A stretch of DNA of 64,000 nucleotides from Geodermatophilus obscurus. Its GTDB lineage: Bacteria > Actinomycetota > Actinomycetes > Mycobacteriales > Geodermatophilaceae. The notes beneath the pieces were generated by a model. It made no database searches, was not told where the DNA came from, and was given only the letters and a program-made list of their open reading frames with translations. The stretch covers positions 469,886-533,885 of the forward strand of contig NZ_FOWE01000002.1 of assembly GCF_900115395.1 (NCBI RefSeq). Reading direction: 5' to 3'. Positions 1 to 7,393 of this stretch are shown one piece after another (positions within the stretch are counted from its first letter, which is position 1; each line of letters begins with the position of its first letter). Both the position numbers and the translations under genes were made by a program.

Positions 1-1
1 C

Positions 2-694
2 GTGGTCGCCGCCGCCCGGCGCACCGTCTACATCGAGACCCAGTACTTCGCCAACCGCCGCATCGCCGAGGCGATCGCCGACCGGCTGGGCGAGGAGGAC
101 GGCCCGGAGTTCGTCATCATCAACCCGCGGGCGGCCAGCGGCTGGCTGGAGAGCAAGGCGATGGACACCGCCCGCGTGAAGCTGCTCGCCCTGGTCCGGG
201 CGGCCGACCGCCACGACCGCTTCCGGCTGCTCGTCCCGGTCACCGAGGGGCGGCAGCCGGTGTACGTGCACGCCAAGGTCACCTGCCTCGACGACCGGCT
301 GCTGCGGATCGGCTCGTCCAACCTCAACAACCGCTCGATGGGGCTGGACACCGAGTGCGACCTGTCGATCGAGGCCCGCACCGGCGACGACCGCGAGGAG
401 GAGCTGCGTGCGGCGGTGCTCGGCATGCGGCACCGGCTGCTCGGCGAGCACCTCGGCGTCGAGCCCGGTGCGGTGGCCGCGGCCGTCGAGGAGCACGGCG
501 GGTCGCTGGTGCGCGCCGTCGACGCGCTGATGCGGCCCACCGGCCGCTCGCTGGTGCCCTTCCAGCCGCCGGACCTGGCCCCGGTGGAGCGGTTCCTCGC
601 CGAGACCGAGCTGCTCGACGCCGAGCACACGCCCGACCGGTGGCGCCGGGTGAAGCGCGCCTTCGGCGGCCGGCGCAGGCAGCAGCGCGGCTGA
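2..694 (+). CDS. Phospholipase D-family protein (cardiolipin synthase-like), 5' truncated by window edge
   Basis: C-terminal 230 residues of a PLD-superfamily phosphodiesterase/phosphatidyltransferase. The second catalytic HKD motif is complete: H90-x-K92, then an Asp, then GSSNLNNRS near residues 104-112. The first HKD copy should lie upstream of the window. Such proteins act on phospholipids at the membrane, for example in cardiolipin synthesis. The tail of about 60 residues after the domain is Arg-rich and shows no recognisable motif. The reading frame is open to the left edge, so the GTG at position 2 is not the true start. Cardiolipin synthase is the best guess; a secreted PLD is possible. 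Confidence 0.85.
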   Translation: MVAAARRTVYIETQYFANRRIAEAIADRLGEEDGPEFVIINPRAASGWLESKAMDTARVKLLALVRAADRHDRFRLLVPVTEGRQPVYVHAKVTCLDDRLLRIGSSNLNNRSMGLDTECDLSIEARTGDDREEELRAAVLGMRHRLLGEHLGVEPGAVAAAVEEHGGSLVRAVDALMRPTGRSLVPFQPPDLAPVERFLAETELLDAEHTPDRWRRVKRAFGGRRRQQRG

Positions 695-735
695 GGGTCG
701 CGCATCCGCCCGGGGTCCGCGGGTAGGGCGGGCGC

Positions 736-1506
736 ATGAGCGCTGCGACCTTCGACTTCACCGGCTCCGTCGTCCTCGTCACCGGCGGCGGCACCGGCAT
801 CGGCCTGGCCATCACCCGGGCGTTCCTCGACGCCGGCGCCACCGTGGCGATCACCGGGCGTCGGCGGGAACGCCTGGAGTCCGCGCTCGAGGGCGTCCCG
901 GAGGAGCGTGCCGCGGCGCTGCCGGCCGACGTCTCCGACCCGGAGCAGGTGCGGCAGCTTGTCGCCGACGTCGTCGCCCGGTTCGGCCGGCTCGACGTCG
1001 TGGTGAGCAACGCCGCCGGCTACGCCAGGGGGGAACTGACCGACCTCGCCGACGACGCGTGGGAGCAGATGCGGGCCACCAACGTCGACGCGTTCTTCCA
1101 CCTCGCCAAGGCCGCCCTGCCCCGGCTGGCGGAGTCCGGCGGGAACCTGGTCGCCGTCTCGTCGGTGTCGGGTCTGCGCGGCGACTGGGGGCAGGCGGGC
1201 TACAACGCCACGAAGGCCGCGGTGACCAACTTCGTGCGCTCGCTGGCGCTGGACTGGGGGCCGCGCGTGCGGCTCAACGCCGTCGCACCGGCCTTCACCT
1301 TCACCGAGCTCAACCAGGACGCCCCGCGGGACGAGGCCTCGCTCGCGCCGCACGTCGACCGGGTCCCGTTGGGCCGCATCGCCGAGCCGGAGGACGTCGC
1401 CCCGCCGGTGCTGTTCCTCGCCAGCGAGGGCGCCCGGTACGTCACCGGCGCGGTGCTCGCCGTCGACGGAGGGACCAGCGCCTCCACCGGGCAGGCGCAC
1501 GTGTGA
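736..1506 (+). CDS. Short-chain dehydrogenase/reductase (SDR)
   Basis: Classical SDR of 256 residues. The NAD(P)-binding glycine motif TGGGTGIG is at residues 16-23, SNAAG near 91-95, the catalytic Ser near 143, and the YxxxK pair is Y156/K160. The C-terminus has the usual GAVLAVDGG segment. It reduces or oxidises an unknown alcohol/ketone in the cytoplasm. Arg residues after the second strand (GRRRER) suggest NADPH use, which is inference. It overlaps the next gene by four bases, so the pair is likely co-transcribed and translationally coupled. Confidence 0.93.
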   Translation: MSAATFDFTGSVVLVTGGGTGIGLAITRAFLDAGATVAITGRRRERLESALEGVPEERAAALPADVSDPEQVRQLVADVVARFGRLDVVVSNAAGYARGELTDLADDAWEQMRATNVDAFFHLAKAALPRLAESGGNLVAVSSVSGLRGDWGQAGYNATKAAVTNFVRSLALDWGPRVRLNAVAPAFTFTELNQDAPRDEASLAPHVDRVPLGRIAEPEDVAPPVLFLASEGARYVTGAVLAVDGGTSASTGQAHV

Positions 1507-2036
1507 CCCCGCCCGCCGCGTCCGACCGGCTCGCGTTCGTCGCCGGGGCGGTGGCCGCCGCGCCGGGGGAGCGGGTGCTCGAGGTCGGCTGCGGACACGG
1601 CGTCCTGGTCACCGCGCTGGCGGCGGCGGTGGGGCAGGGGAGCGTCGTCGCCGTCGACCGGTCGCCGCGCATGGCCGCGGCGGCGGTGCGCCGCAATGCG
1701 GCGGCGGTCGAGGCGGGCCGCGTCCGGGTGCTCGCCCGTCCGCTGACCGAGGCCGGGCTCGCCGCCGAGCGCGTCGACGCCGTGGTCGCCGTCGACGTCC
1801 GGGCGTTCTGGACGCCGCCCGCGCCGGAGTGGGACGTCGTCGCCCGCGTGCTGGCGCCGGGCGGGCGCGTGGTCCTGGGGTTCTCGGTGATGCGCCCGGA
1901 GGACCGTGCGCGGGTCCCGGCGGCCGTCGCGCGGCTCGCGGGGGAGCGGGGGTTCGCCGTCACCGCCACGACCGCCGCGGCGACCGTTCCTTACGAGACG
2001 GTCGCCGTGGAGTTGCGCCGGTCCGCCTGCGGGTAG
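1503..2036 (+). CDS. Class I SAM-dependent methyltransferase
   Basis: 177 residues from a GTG that overlaps the upstream stop (GTGA). Motif I is LEVGCGHG near residues 22-29; a post-I acidic segment VVAVDRS follows. The rest fits a Rossmann methyltransferase with a late GGRVVLGFS strand. The substrate is unknown. No ribosome-binding site is needed if translation is coupled to the SDR gene. The 30-base gap to the acyl-CoA dehydrogenase keeps it in the same transcription unit. Confidence 0.85.
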   Translation: MTPPAASDRLAFVAGAVAAAPGERVLEVGCGHGVLVTALAAAVGQGSVVAVDRSPRMAAAAVRRNAAAVEAGRVRVLARPLTEAGLAAERVDAVVAVDVRAFWTPPAPEWDVVARVLAPGGRVVLGFSVMRPEDRARVPAAVARLAGERGFAVTATTAAATVPYETVAVELRRSACG

Positions 2037-2066
2037 GTGCAGGGCCCGACGACGTGAGGACCCGCG

Positions 2067-3242
2067 ATGACCGACGAACTGCCCGGTGACCTCTACGGAT
2101 ACGAGACACTGCTGACCGAGGACGAGCGCAAGGAGCTGTCGGGCATCCGGCGCTTCCTGCACGAGGAGGTCCGCCCGCGGGTCAACGACGCCTGGGCCGC
2201 GGCGGAGTTCCCGATGGACCTGGTGCCCCGCTTCGCCGAGGAGGGCATGGTCGGGCGCAGCTACGACCTCGAGCACCGGCCGCGGGCCTCACGGCTGTTC
2301 ACCGGGTTCATCGCGCTGGAGACCGCGCGGGTCGACCCCTCGATGGCCACCTTTCTCGGCGTGCACAACGGCCTGTCGATGGGCTCGATCGTGCTGCTGG
2401 GCTCCGACGAGCAGCGCGCCCGCTGGGTGCCCGGCATGGTCGCGCTGGACACGATCGGCGCCTTCGCGCTGACCGAGCCGCACGGCGGCTCCGACGTCGC
2501 CCGCGGCCTGGAGACCACCGCCCGCCGCGACGGCGACGGGTGGGTCATCGACGGCGCCAAGCGGTGGATCGGCAACGGGACGTTCGCCGACGTCGTCGTG
2601 GTGTTCGCCCGCGACGTCGCCGACGACCAGGTGAAGACGTTCGTCGTCGAGAAGGGCACGCCCGGGTTCACGCCGACGAAGATGGAGGGCAAGTACGCGC
2701 TGCGGACCGTGCAGAACGCCGACATCGTCTTCGACGGCTGCCGGGTCCCGGCGGAGAACAAGCTGGAGCACGGCAACTCGTTCAAGGACGTCAACCGGGT
2801 GCTCAAGCTGACCCGCGGCGGCGTCGCCTGGTCGGCCGTCGGCTGCCAGATGGGCGCTTTCGAGGCGGCGATCGCCTACGCGAAGGAGCGCGAGCAGTTC
2901 GGGCGGCCGATCGCCGGGTTCCAGCTCGTGCAGGACCTGCTCGCCCGCATGGCCGGCAACGTGACCGCGAGCCTCGGCATGGCGGTGCGGGTGTCGCAGC
3001 TGCAGGAGGAGGGCGTGTTCCGCGACGAGCAGGCGGCGCTGGCCAAGGCGTTCGTCACCGGCCGCGCCCGCGAGACCGTCGGGCTGGCCCGCGAGCTGTT
3101 CGGCGGCAACGGGATCCTGCTGGAGAACGACGTCGTGCGGTACTTCGCCGACGCCGAGGCGCTCTACTCCTACGAGGGCACCCGCGAGATCAACAGCCTC
3201 ATCGTCGGGCGGGCCCTGACCGGGGTGAGCGCCTTCGTCTGA
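2067..3242 (+). CDS. Acyl-CoA dehydrogenase (glutaryl-CoA dehydrogenase-like)
   Basis: 391-residue FAD flavoenzyme. It has the acyl-CoA dehydrogenase signatures: FALTEPHGGSDV near residue 133, WIGNGTFAD near 164, REQFGRPI near 273, and the C-terminal catalytic-Glu segment YEGTREIN near 369. The Arg in TRGG of the middle region resembles glutaryl-CoA dehydrogenases, which also decarboxylate, but substrate choice cannot be settled from sequence alone. A GAGGA ribosome site lies about 8 bases before the ATG. It is the last gene of the 736-3242 run. Confidence 0.9.
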   Translation: MTDELPGDLYGYETLLTEDERKELSGIRRFLHEEVRPRVNDAWAAAEFPMDLVPRFAEEGMVGRSYDLEHRPRASRLFTGFIALETARVDPSMATFLGVHNGLSMGSIVLLGSDEQRARWVPGMVALDTIGAFALTEPHGGSDVARGLETTARRDGDGWVIDGAKRWIGNGTFADVVVVFARDVADDQVKTFVVEKGTPGFTPTKMEGKYALRTVQNADIVFDGCRVPAENKLEHGNSFKDVNRVLKLTRGGVAWSAVGCQMGAFEAAIAYAKEREQFGRPIAGFQLVQDLLARMAGNVTASLGMAVRVSQLQEEGVFRDEQAALAKAFVTGRARETVGLARELFGGNGILLENDVVRYFADAEALYSYEGTREINSLIVGRALTGVSAFV

Positions 3243-3296
3243 GGGTCCCTCGCACGGGGGAGGTACCGCCGCCCGCGGGTGCGGGGTGGTGCGGGG

Positions 3297-3377
3297 GCCG
3301 CGCGGTCGGTGCTCGTCGTGGAGGACAGCGGCGAGATCCGGACCGTCCGCGGGGTGGGCTACCGGCCGGTGGCCTGA
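3297..3377 (+). pseudogene. Relic of an OmpR-type response regulator (internal deletion)
   Basis: A short in-frame string ending at a TGA (3375-3377) reads VLVVED from the GTG at 3309, directly joined to RTVRGVGYRP. VLVVED is the first strand and acidic pocket of a receiver domain; RTVRGVGYRP is the C-terminal beta-hairpin of an OmpR/PhoB winged helix. About 200 residues that normally lie between them are absent. This looks like the two ends of one gene left after an internal deletion. No histidine kinase is nearby. Its 3' end overlaps the 3' end of the minus-strand gene at 3359-3793. Confidence 0.6.
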
Positions 3378-3793
3378 CCGTCCCGGGGCCCGGGCACCGC
3401 GGGGTGCCGGGGAGCGGTCAGCTCGGTGACCAGCGCGTGCGCGACGACGCCGCGGCGGGCCTGCCGGGCGATGGCCCCCGACAGCCGGGCGACGGCGGGG
3501 TCACCGGGCTGCCCGCTGCTGCCCGCGAGCGCGGTGGCCCCGGCCGCCGGCCCCTCGACGTCACCGGCGCGCGCGGCGCCGGCGATGGCGGCCAGCCAGC
3601 CCGGCAGCGTCTCGGCGTGCGCGGCGCGCAGCCGCTCCACGAGTGCGGGGTCGGCGGCGGGGAGGTCGCGGGCGGTCTCCGGCGCGGATCCGGTGCGGCC
3701 CTGGAGGAAGGCCAGCAGACGGGTGGTCAGCTCGCTGTCGGTGGCGACGGTGGTCCTCCGGGTCCTGCTGCCCTCCGGCATGTTCACGTTCAC
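3359..3793 (-). CDS. Hypothetical protein
   Basis: 144 residues, no family recognised. The translation is Ala/Arg/Thr-rich and mostly helical, with no signal peptide, membrane segment or Cys cluster. Third codon positions are strongly G/C along its length, which supports real coding. GTG start at 3793; ATG at 3781 is an alternative. It runs opposite to the response-regulator relic, whose last 19 bases it overlaps. The function is unknown and the gene call itself is only moderately sure. Confidence 0.5.
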   Translation of the reverse strand: MNVNMPEGSRTRRTTVATDSELTTRLLAFLQGRTGSAPETARDLPAADPALVERLRAAHAETLPGWLAAIAGAARAGDVEGPAAGATALAGSSGQPGDPAVARLSGAIARQARRGVVAHALVTELTAPRHPAVPGPRDGQATGR

Positions 3794-3887
3794 AGCCTGC
3801 CACCGCCCGCGAGCCGTGGGTGGAGCGGGTCCCAGCGCTGCCCGCTCGGCGTCGGGGATGCCGGCCTGGGCAGGGTCCGGACACGGC

Positions 3888-3920
3888 AGCGCCCCGCCGG
3901 ACGGTGTCCGGCGGGGCGCT
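3888..3920 (-). terminator. Perfect 14-bp stem-loop downstream of the stress operon
   Basis: AGCGCCCCGCCGGA (3888-3901) is perfectly complementary to 3907-3920 with a 5-base loop. There is no U-tract, as is usual for terminators in very GC-rich actinobacteria. It lies 75 bases beyond the stop of the minus-strand operon ending at 3995. Confidence 0.6.
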
Positions 3921-3928
3921 GGTGAGCC

Positions 3929-3996
3929 TGGGACGGCCCCTCCGCAGGGTCCCGACGCGAGTGCGCGAGCGGCGGGGGCGGAGGGGCCCTCCCGTC
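3929..3996 (-). repeat. Dispersed palindromic 3'-end repeat, copy C
   Basis: An approximately 65-bp imperfect palindrome read on the minus strand directly after the stop of the DUF3618 gene. Arms of 11 bp (3935-3945 and 3978-3988) pair perfectly. Its ends (GGGCCCCTCCGC at one side, CCCTGCGGAGG..CCGTCCC at the other) match the copies at 31927, 43703 and 62457. Likely acts as a transcription terminator. Confidence 0.6.
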
Positions 3997-4729
3997 AGGA
4001 GCCGGAGGTCTGGCTCTGCACGCTCTGGCGGGACTGCTGGGCCTGGCCCTGCACGTCCTGAGCGGCCGACTGGCCCTCCTGCTTCACCGTCTGCGCGGCG
4101 CCCTGGGCGGTGCCCTTGACCTCCTCGACGGCCTGCTGGGCGGCCGGCTTGAGCTGCTCGCCGACCTCCTGGGCGGCCTGCTTGGCCGGGGCCAGCAGCT
4201 CGTCCTTGTGCTCGCGGAAGGCGGTCTCGGCCTGCTGGGCCAGCTGCTGCTCCTTCTGCGTGGCGGGGAGCAAGCTGCTCACCAGCCAGCCCACGCCGAA
4301 GGCGATGAGGCCGGCCGCGAGCGGGTTGCCCTGCGTCTGGCGGATCACCGCGTCCGGGGCCTGCTGGACGGCCGAGGCCGCCGACGAGGCGGCGTCCTGG
4401 ACGGTGCCGGCCGCGTTGGCGGCCGCGCCCTGGACGGTGCCGGCCGCGTTGGCAGCCGCACCCTGCACGGTGCCGGCCGCGTTGGAGGCCGCACCCTGCA
4501 CCGAGCCCAGCGCGTTGTGGGCGGTGCCGTGCGTCGAGGACCGGGTGTCGTGGGACGAGCCCATGACCTTGTCCTTGACGTTGGCGAAGCGGCCCTTCGC
4601 CGCGGCCATGCGCCGGTCGACGACGCGGGCCGGGTTGACCTTCTCGTTGAGGGCGTCGACGTCGTAGCTGAGCTCGCGCCGCGTCTCCTCGATCTGCCGC
4701 CGGATGGCGTCCGGGTCACTGCTGGTCAT
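3995..4729 (-). CDS. DUF3618 protein with LEA-like 11-residue repeats
   Basis: 244 residues. The N-terminus (DAIRRQIEETRRELSYDVD, residues 6-24) is the DUF3618 signature. Residues about 79-111 hold three perfect 11-residue units of the form GTVQGAAANAA, encoded by 33-bp DNA repeats. A membrane segment follows (PLAAGLIAFGVGWLVSSLL, near 137-155). The hydrophilic tail again has 11-residue periodicity rich in Gln, Glu, Lys and Ala (AAQEVGEQLKP, AAQQAVEEVKG, and so on). This repeat length is that of LEA group 3 and synuclein-type amphipathic helices. Family function is unknown; protection of the membrane during stress is inference. Last gene of the 6229-3995 operon, 39 bases after the holin-like gene. 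Confidence 0.85.
   Translation of the reverse strand: MTSSDPDAIRRQIEETRRELSYDVDALNEKVNPARVVDRRMAAAKGRFANVKDKVMGSSHDTRSSTHGTAHNALGSVQGAASNAAGTVQGAAANAAGTVQGAAANAAGTVQDAASSAASAVQQAPDAVIRQTQGNPLAAGLIAFGVGWLVSSLLPATQKEQQLAQQAETAFREHKDELLAPAKQAAQEVGEQLKPAAQQAVEEVKGTAQGAAQTVKQEGQSAAQDVQGQAQQSRQSVQSQTSGS
4396..4494 (-). repeat. Three tandem 33-bp units inside the DUF3618 gene
   Basis: Units 4396-4428, 4429-4461 and 4462-4494 differ at only a few positions. Each encodes one 11-residue helix turn unit. Near-identity at the DNA level points to recent duplication and possible copy-number variation. Confidence 0.85.
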
Positions 4730-4768
4730 GTCTGCTCCAGAGAGGTGTGGGGGCCGTTGGCCCGGGGG

Positions 4769-5341
4769 TCAGTGGGGCTTGAGGGCGCCGGGGACCTGCT
4801 GGAGCGTGTCCACGGTCCGTTCGGGCTTCGGGTTGACCTGCCGGAACTTCTTGCGGCCCATGGAGAACGCGACCGCGCCGATGATCCCCCAGAGGACCGC
4901 CACGATCAGGGCGGACCAGCTGTGGCCGACCAGGTGCGACAGGGCCCACCACAGCGCGATGCTGAGGAAGATCACGGTCATCAGCCCGGCGAGGCCCGCG
5001 GCGCCGAACATGCCCGCGCCCTGGCCGGCCTTCTTGGCCTCGACCTGCAGCTCGGCCTTGGCCAGCGCGAGCTCCTGGCGCATGAGCACCGAGAGGTCCG
5101 TGGTGACCTCGCTGATGAGCTGCCCGACGGAGACCCCTTCGACGTCGGGCCGGCCGGCGTCGGTCGTCGGCGTGCCGAGGTCACCGGCGTGGGCGGCGGA
5201 GGAGCCGTAGGACTGGTCGTCGTAACCGGCGGCCTGGTCCTGCCCGTAGCCGGGCGGCACGGCGTAGTTGGCCTGCGGTGGCTCGGGCGGGTAGCCGGCC
5301 GACCCGCCCACCGGCGTGGCGCCGGAGTAGGGGGTGCTCAT
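4769..5341 (-). CDS. Holin-X / DUF1469-type membrane protein
   Basis: 190 residues. A hydrophilic, Tyr/Gly/Pro-rich N-terminus (1-75) precedes VGQLISEVTTDLSVLMRQEL, the typical start of actinobacterial holin-X (phage holin superfamily III) proteins. Two membrane segments follow (GLAGLMTVIFLSIALWWAL and ALIVAVLWGIIGAVAF). No lysin or phage gene is nearby, so a phage lysis role is unlikely; the family occurs widely next to DUF3618 genes in actinobacteria. Middle gene of the operon, 3 bases after the 5345-6229 gene. Confidence 0.85.
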   Translation of the reverse strand: MSTPYSGATPVGGSAGYPPEPPQANYAVPPGYGQDQAAGYDDQSYGSSAAHAGDLGTPTTDAGRPDVEGVSVGQLISEVTTDLSVLMRQELALAKAELQVEAKKAGQGAGMFGAAGLAGLMTVIFLSIALWWALSHLVGHSWSALIVAVLWGIIGAVAFSMGRKKFRQVNPKPERTVDTLQQVPGALKPH

Positions 5342-5344
5342 GGC

Positions 5345-6229
5345 TCAGACCCCCTGACCGGGACGGCGGTCCGGGTCGTCCCAGCCGGCCGGGGTGGTCG
5401 GCGGCACGACGCCACCCTCCGGCGGGGTGGTCCCGTACGGCGGGGGCGGCAGCGGGGTGCCACCGGCGGTGGAGTCACCGTAGGTCGCGCCCGTCCCGTA
5501 GCCACCCGAGGTGGTCGTCTCGTAGCTCGTCGTCTCGTAGCCCGACGTCGTGCCGTAGGACGGGGTCGACTCGTAGCCGGAGTAGGCCGGTGCCGGGTCG
5601 ACGTAGTTGCCCGAGCCGGTGGTCGACGTCCCGGTGAGGGACCGGGTGCCGGAGGACGGGCCGTCGGAGTGGGCGGCCTTGACCCCGCTGGTCAGCCGGC
5701 CGGCGAGGACACCGGCGACGGCGGCACCGAGCAGGAAGGCGCCGGGCCGGCGGCGGGCGAAGCTGCGGACGTCCTCGAGCAGGTCGGCCGGCTCGCGGTT
5801 CTGCAGCATGTCGGCGAAGTCCTGCACGCGGCCGGCGCCCTGCTGGATCAGGTCGCGGGCCGGGCCGGGGGCCGGGGCGTTGCCGTCGACCATGCCGCGC
5901 AGCTGCTCGGCCAGGCTCGACAGGCTCTGCCCGGCCTTCTGCTGCTGCGACACGACCTGCTGGCGGACCTGGGTGCGGCCCTGGTCGACCAGGCCCGCGG
6001 CCTGCTGCTTGGTCTCGGCGACGACGTTCTTCGCCTGGTCGGCGGCCGTCGAGGCGACCTGGTTGCCGGCCTGCTTGGCCGTCTGGCCGACGTTGCGGGC
6101 CTCGTCGCGGGCCACGTCGGTGGTCGACGGGGAGCCCGTGGTGGTGGTCGAGGTCGTACTCGTGTCCCCGAAGCCGGTCGCGCCCGAGGAGGGCGGCGGC
6201 GGGAGGGGAGCGTCGATGGAGTGGGTCAT
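5345..6229 (-). CDS. LEA-like 11-mer repeat protein with a membrane segment
   Basis: 294 residues from ATG at 6229, chosen because AGGAGG sits about 5 bases upstream; a longer frame to 6286 lacks support. After a Thr/Ser-rich start there are seven consecutive 11-residue units (DEARNVGQTAK, QAGNQVASTAA, DQAKNVVAETK, and so on), rich in Gln, Ala, Lys and Val. A probable membrane segment (GAFLLGAAVAGVLAGRL) follows, then a low-complexity Tyr/Thr/Gly/Pro tail. The repeat form is that of LEA group 3 proteins, which fold into amphipathic helices on drying. First gene of a three-gene operon. No named family is recognised. Confidence 0.75.
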   Translation of the reverse strand: MTHSIDAPLPPPPSSGATGFGDTSTTSTTTTGSPSTTDVARDEARNVGQTAKQAGNQVASTAADQAKNVVAETKQQAAGLVDQGRTQVRQQVVSQQQKAGQSLSSLAEQLRGMVDGNAPAPGPARDLIQQGAGRVQDFADMLQNREPADLLEDVRSFARRRPGAFLLGAAVAGVLAGRLTSGVKAAHSDGPSSGTRSLTGTSTTGSGNYVDPAPAYSGYESTPSYGTTSGYETTSYETTTSGGYGTGATYGDSTAGGTPLPPPPYGTTPPEGGVVPPTTPAGWDDPDRRPGQGV

Positions 6230-6263
6230 CGTTCCTCCTGAGTGGATCTCGGTCGGCGTAGCG

Positions 6264-6288
6264 CTACCCCGGAATGGATCACGCACAC
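6264..6288 (-). promoter_or_regulatory. General-stress (SigB/SigF-type) promoter candidate
   Basis: On the minus strand GTGT (6288-6285), a 15-base spacer, then GGGTAG (6269-6264). This resembles the GTTT-N14-16-GGGTAW promoter of actinobacterial SigB/SigF sigma factors. It lies about 35 bases before the first gene of the LEA-like operon. A 10-bp perfect palindrome GTAGCGCTAC (6258-6267) overlaps the -10 element and could be an operator. Confidence 0.4.
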
Positions 6289-6516
6289 ATCAGCGAGGGA
6301 CGGCCGTCGCCGGGGGGTGTGCGTGTGGAACGGGGCCGGCGGTGGTGCGGGTGCCGGCCCGTGACGCGTGGGGAAGAGCGGTCCGGCACCGCCCGGGGCC
6401 GTGGCACCTGATCGGCGACAGCCCCGAGGACGGCGCCGAGGACGGCGCCGTTCCCGCTGGCCAGGGGCTACCCGGACGGAGGGGTCCGGAAACGGGGACC
6501 GGTCTGCGCCACCAGG

Positions 6517-6535
6517 TAAGGTGAGCCTTCCCTGA
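6517..6535 (+). promoter_or_regulatory. IdeR/DtxR-type iron box
   Basis: TAAGGTGAGCCTTCCCTGA matches the 19-bp iron-box consensus TWAGGTWAGSCTWACCTWA at about 14 positions. It overlaps a -10-like TAAGGT and ends 6 bases before the GGAGG of the siderophore-interacting protein gene. The rest of the 321-base gap 6230-6550 holds the stress promoter and a 12-bp tandem duplication (6426-6449). Confidence 0.7.
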
Positions 6536-6550
6536 CCTGAGGAGGGCCCT

Positions 6551-7393
6551 GTGGCCGACCCCGCCCCGCGCCGCCGGCGCACGCCCCGCACCGGCACCGT
6601 CGTGCGGACCACCCGGCTCACGCCGCACGTCGTGCGCGTCGTCCTCGGCGGGGACGGGCTGGCCGGCTTCGCCCCCGAGCACACCGACTCCTACGTCAAG
6701 CTGCAGTTCCCCCCGCCGGGAGCGCCCTACGCCGCGCCCTTCGACCTCGACGACGTGCAGGCGCGGCTGCCGCGCGAGCAGTGGCCCTCGACCCGCACCT
6801 ACACCGTGCGCCGCTGGGACGCCGCCGCCGCGGAGCTGACCATCGACTTCGTCGTCCACGGCGACGAGGGCGTCGCCGGGCCATGGGCGGTGGCCGCGGG
6901 GCCGGGCGACACGCTGCAGCTGCTCGGCCCCGGCGGGGCCTACACGCCGGCCGCGGACGCCGGCTGGCACCTGCTGGCCGGCGACGAGACGGCGCTGCCG
7001 GCGATCGCCGTCGCGCTGGAGGCGCTGCCCGCCGGCGCCCGCGCGGAGGTGTTCGTCGAGGTGGCCGGCCCGGAGGAGGAGCAGCCGCTGGCCGGGGGAC
7101 CGGGCGTGCGGGTGACCTGGGTCCGCCGCGGCCGCGCGCCGGGGGTCGCCCTGGTCGCCGCCGTCGCCGGTGCCGACCTGCCCGACGGTGACGTGCACGT
7201 CTTCGTCCACGGCGAGGCGGGCGCCGTCCGCGAGCTGCGCCGGTTCGTGCGCGCGGGCTTCGACGTCCCCCGCGAGCGGCTGTCGGTGTCGGGCTACTGG
7301 CGCCTGGGCAGCACCGAGGACCGCTGGCAGGCCGAGAAGCGCGAGTGGAACGCCGCCGTCGAGGCCGAGGATCAGGGGCTGCCGGTCGCCTGA
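6551..7393 (+). CDS. Siderophore-interacting protein (FAD-dependent ferric-siderophore reductase)
   Basis: 280 residues, typical of the SIP/ViuB family that reduces ferric siderophores in the cytoplasm to free the iron. The FAD-binding RTYTVRRWD motif is near residue 82, and the C-terminal GYWRLG..EDRWQAEKREW segment is typical. GTG start with GGAGG 5 bases upstream. An iron box directly upstream implies repression by an IdeR/DtxR regulator when iron is plentiful. Its 3' end overlaps the convergent enoyl-CoA hydratase gene by 22 bases. Confidence 0.93.
   Translation: MADPAPRRRRTPRTGTVVRTTRLTPHVVRVVLGGDGLAGFAPEHTDSYVKLQFPPPGAPYAAPFDLDDVQARLPREQWPSTRTYTVRRWDAAAAELTIDFVVHGDEGVAGPWAVAAGPGDTLQLLGPGGAYTPAADAGWHLLAGDETALPAIAVALEALPAGARAEVFVEVAGPEEEQPLAGGPGVRVTWVRRGRAPGVALVAAVAGADLPDGDVHVFVHGEAGAVRELRRFVRAGFDVPRERLSVSGYWRLGSTEDRWQAEKREWNAAVEAEDQGLPVA

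Noticed and set aside
4769..5341. Prophage lysis gene (holin)
   Set aside because: No lysin, structural or integrase genes are near; it belongs to a chromosomal stress-type operon, and the family is common outside phages.
6426..6449. 12-bp tandem duplication GAGGACGGCGCC as an operator
   Set aside because: Only two copies, no dyad symmetry, and about 70 bases from the iron box; most likely a simple duplication.
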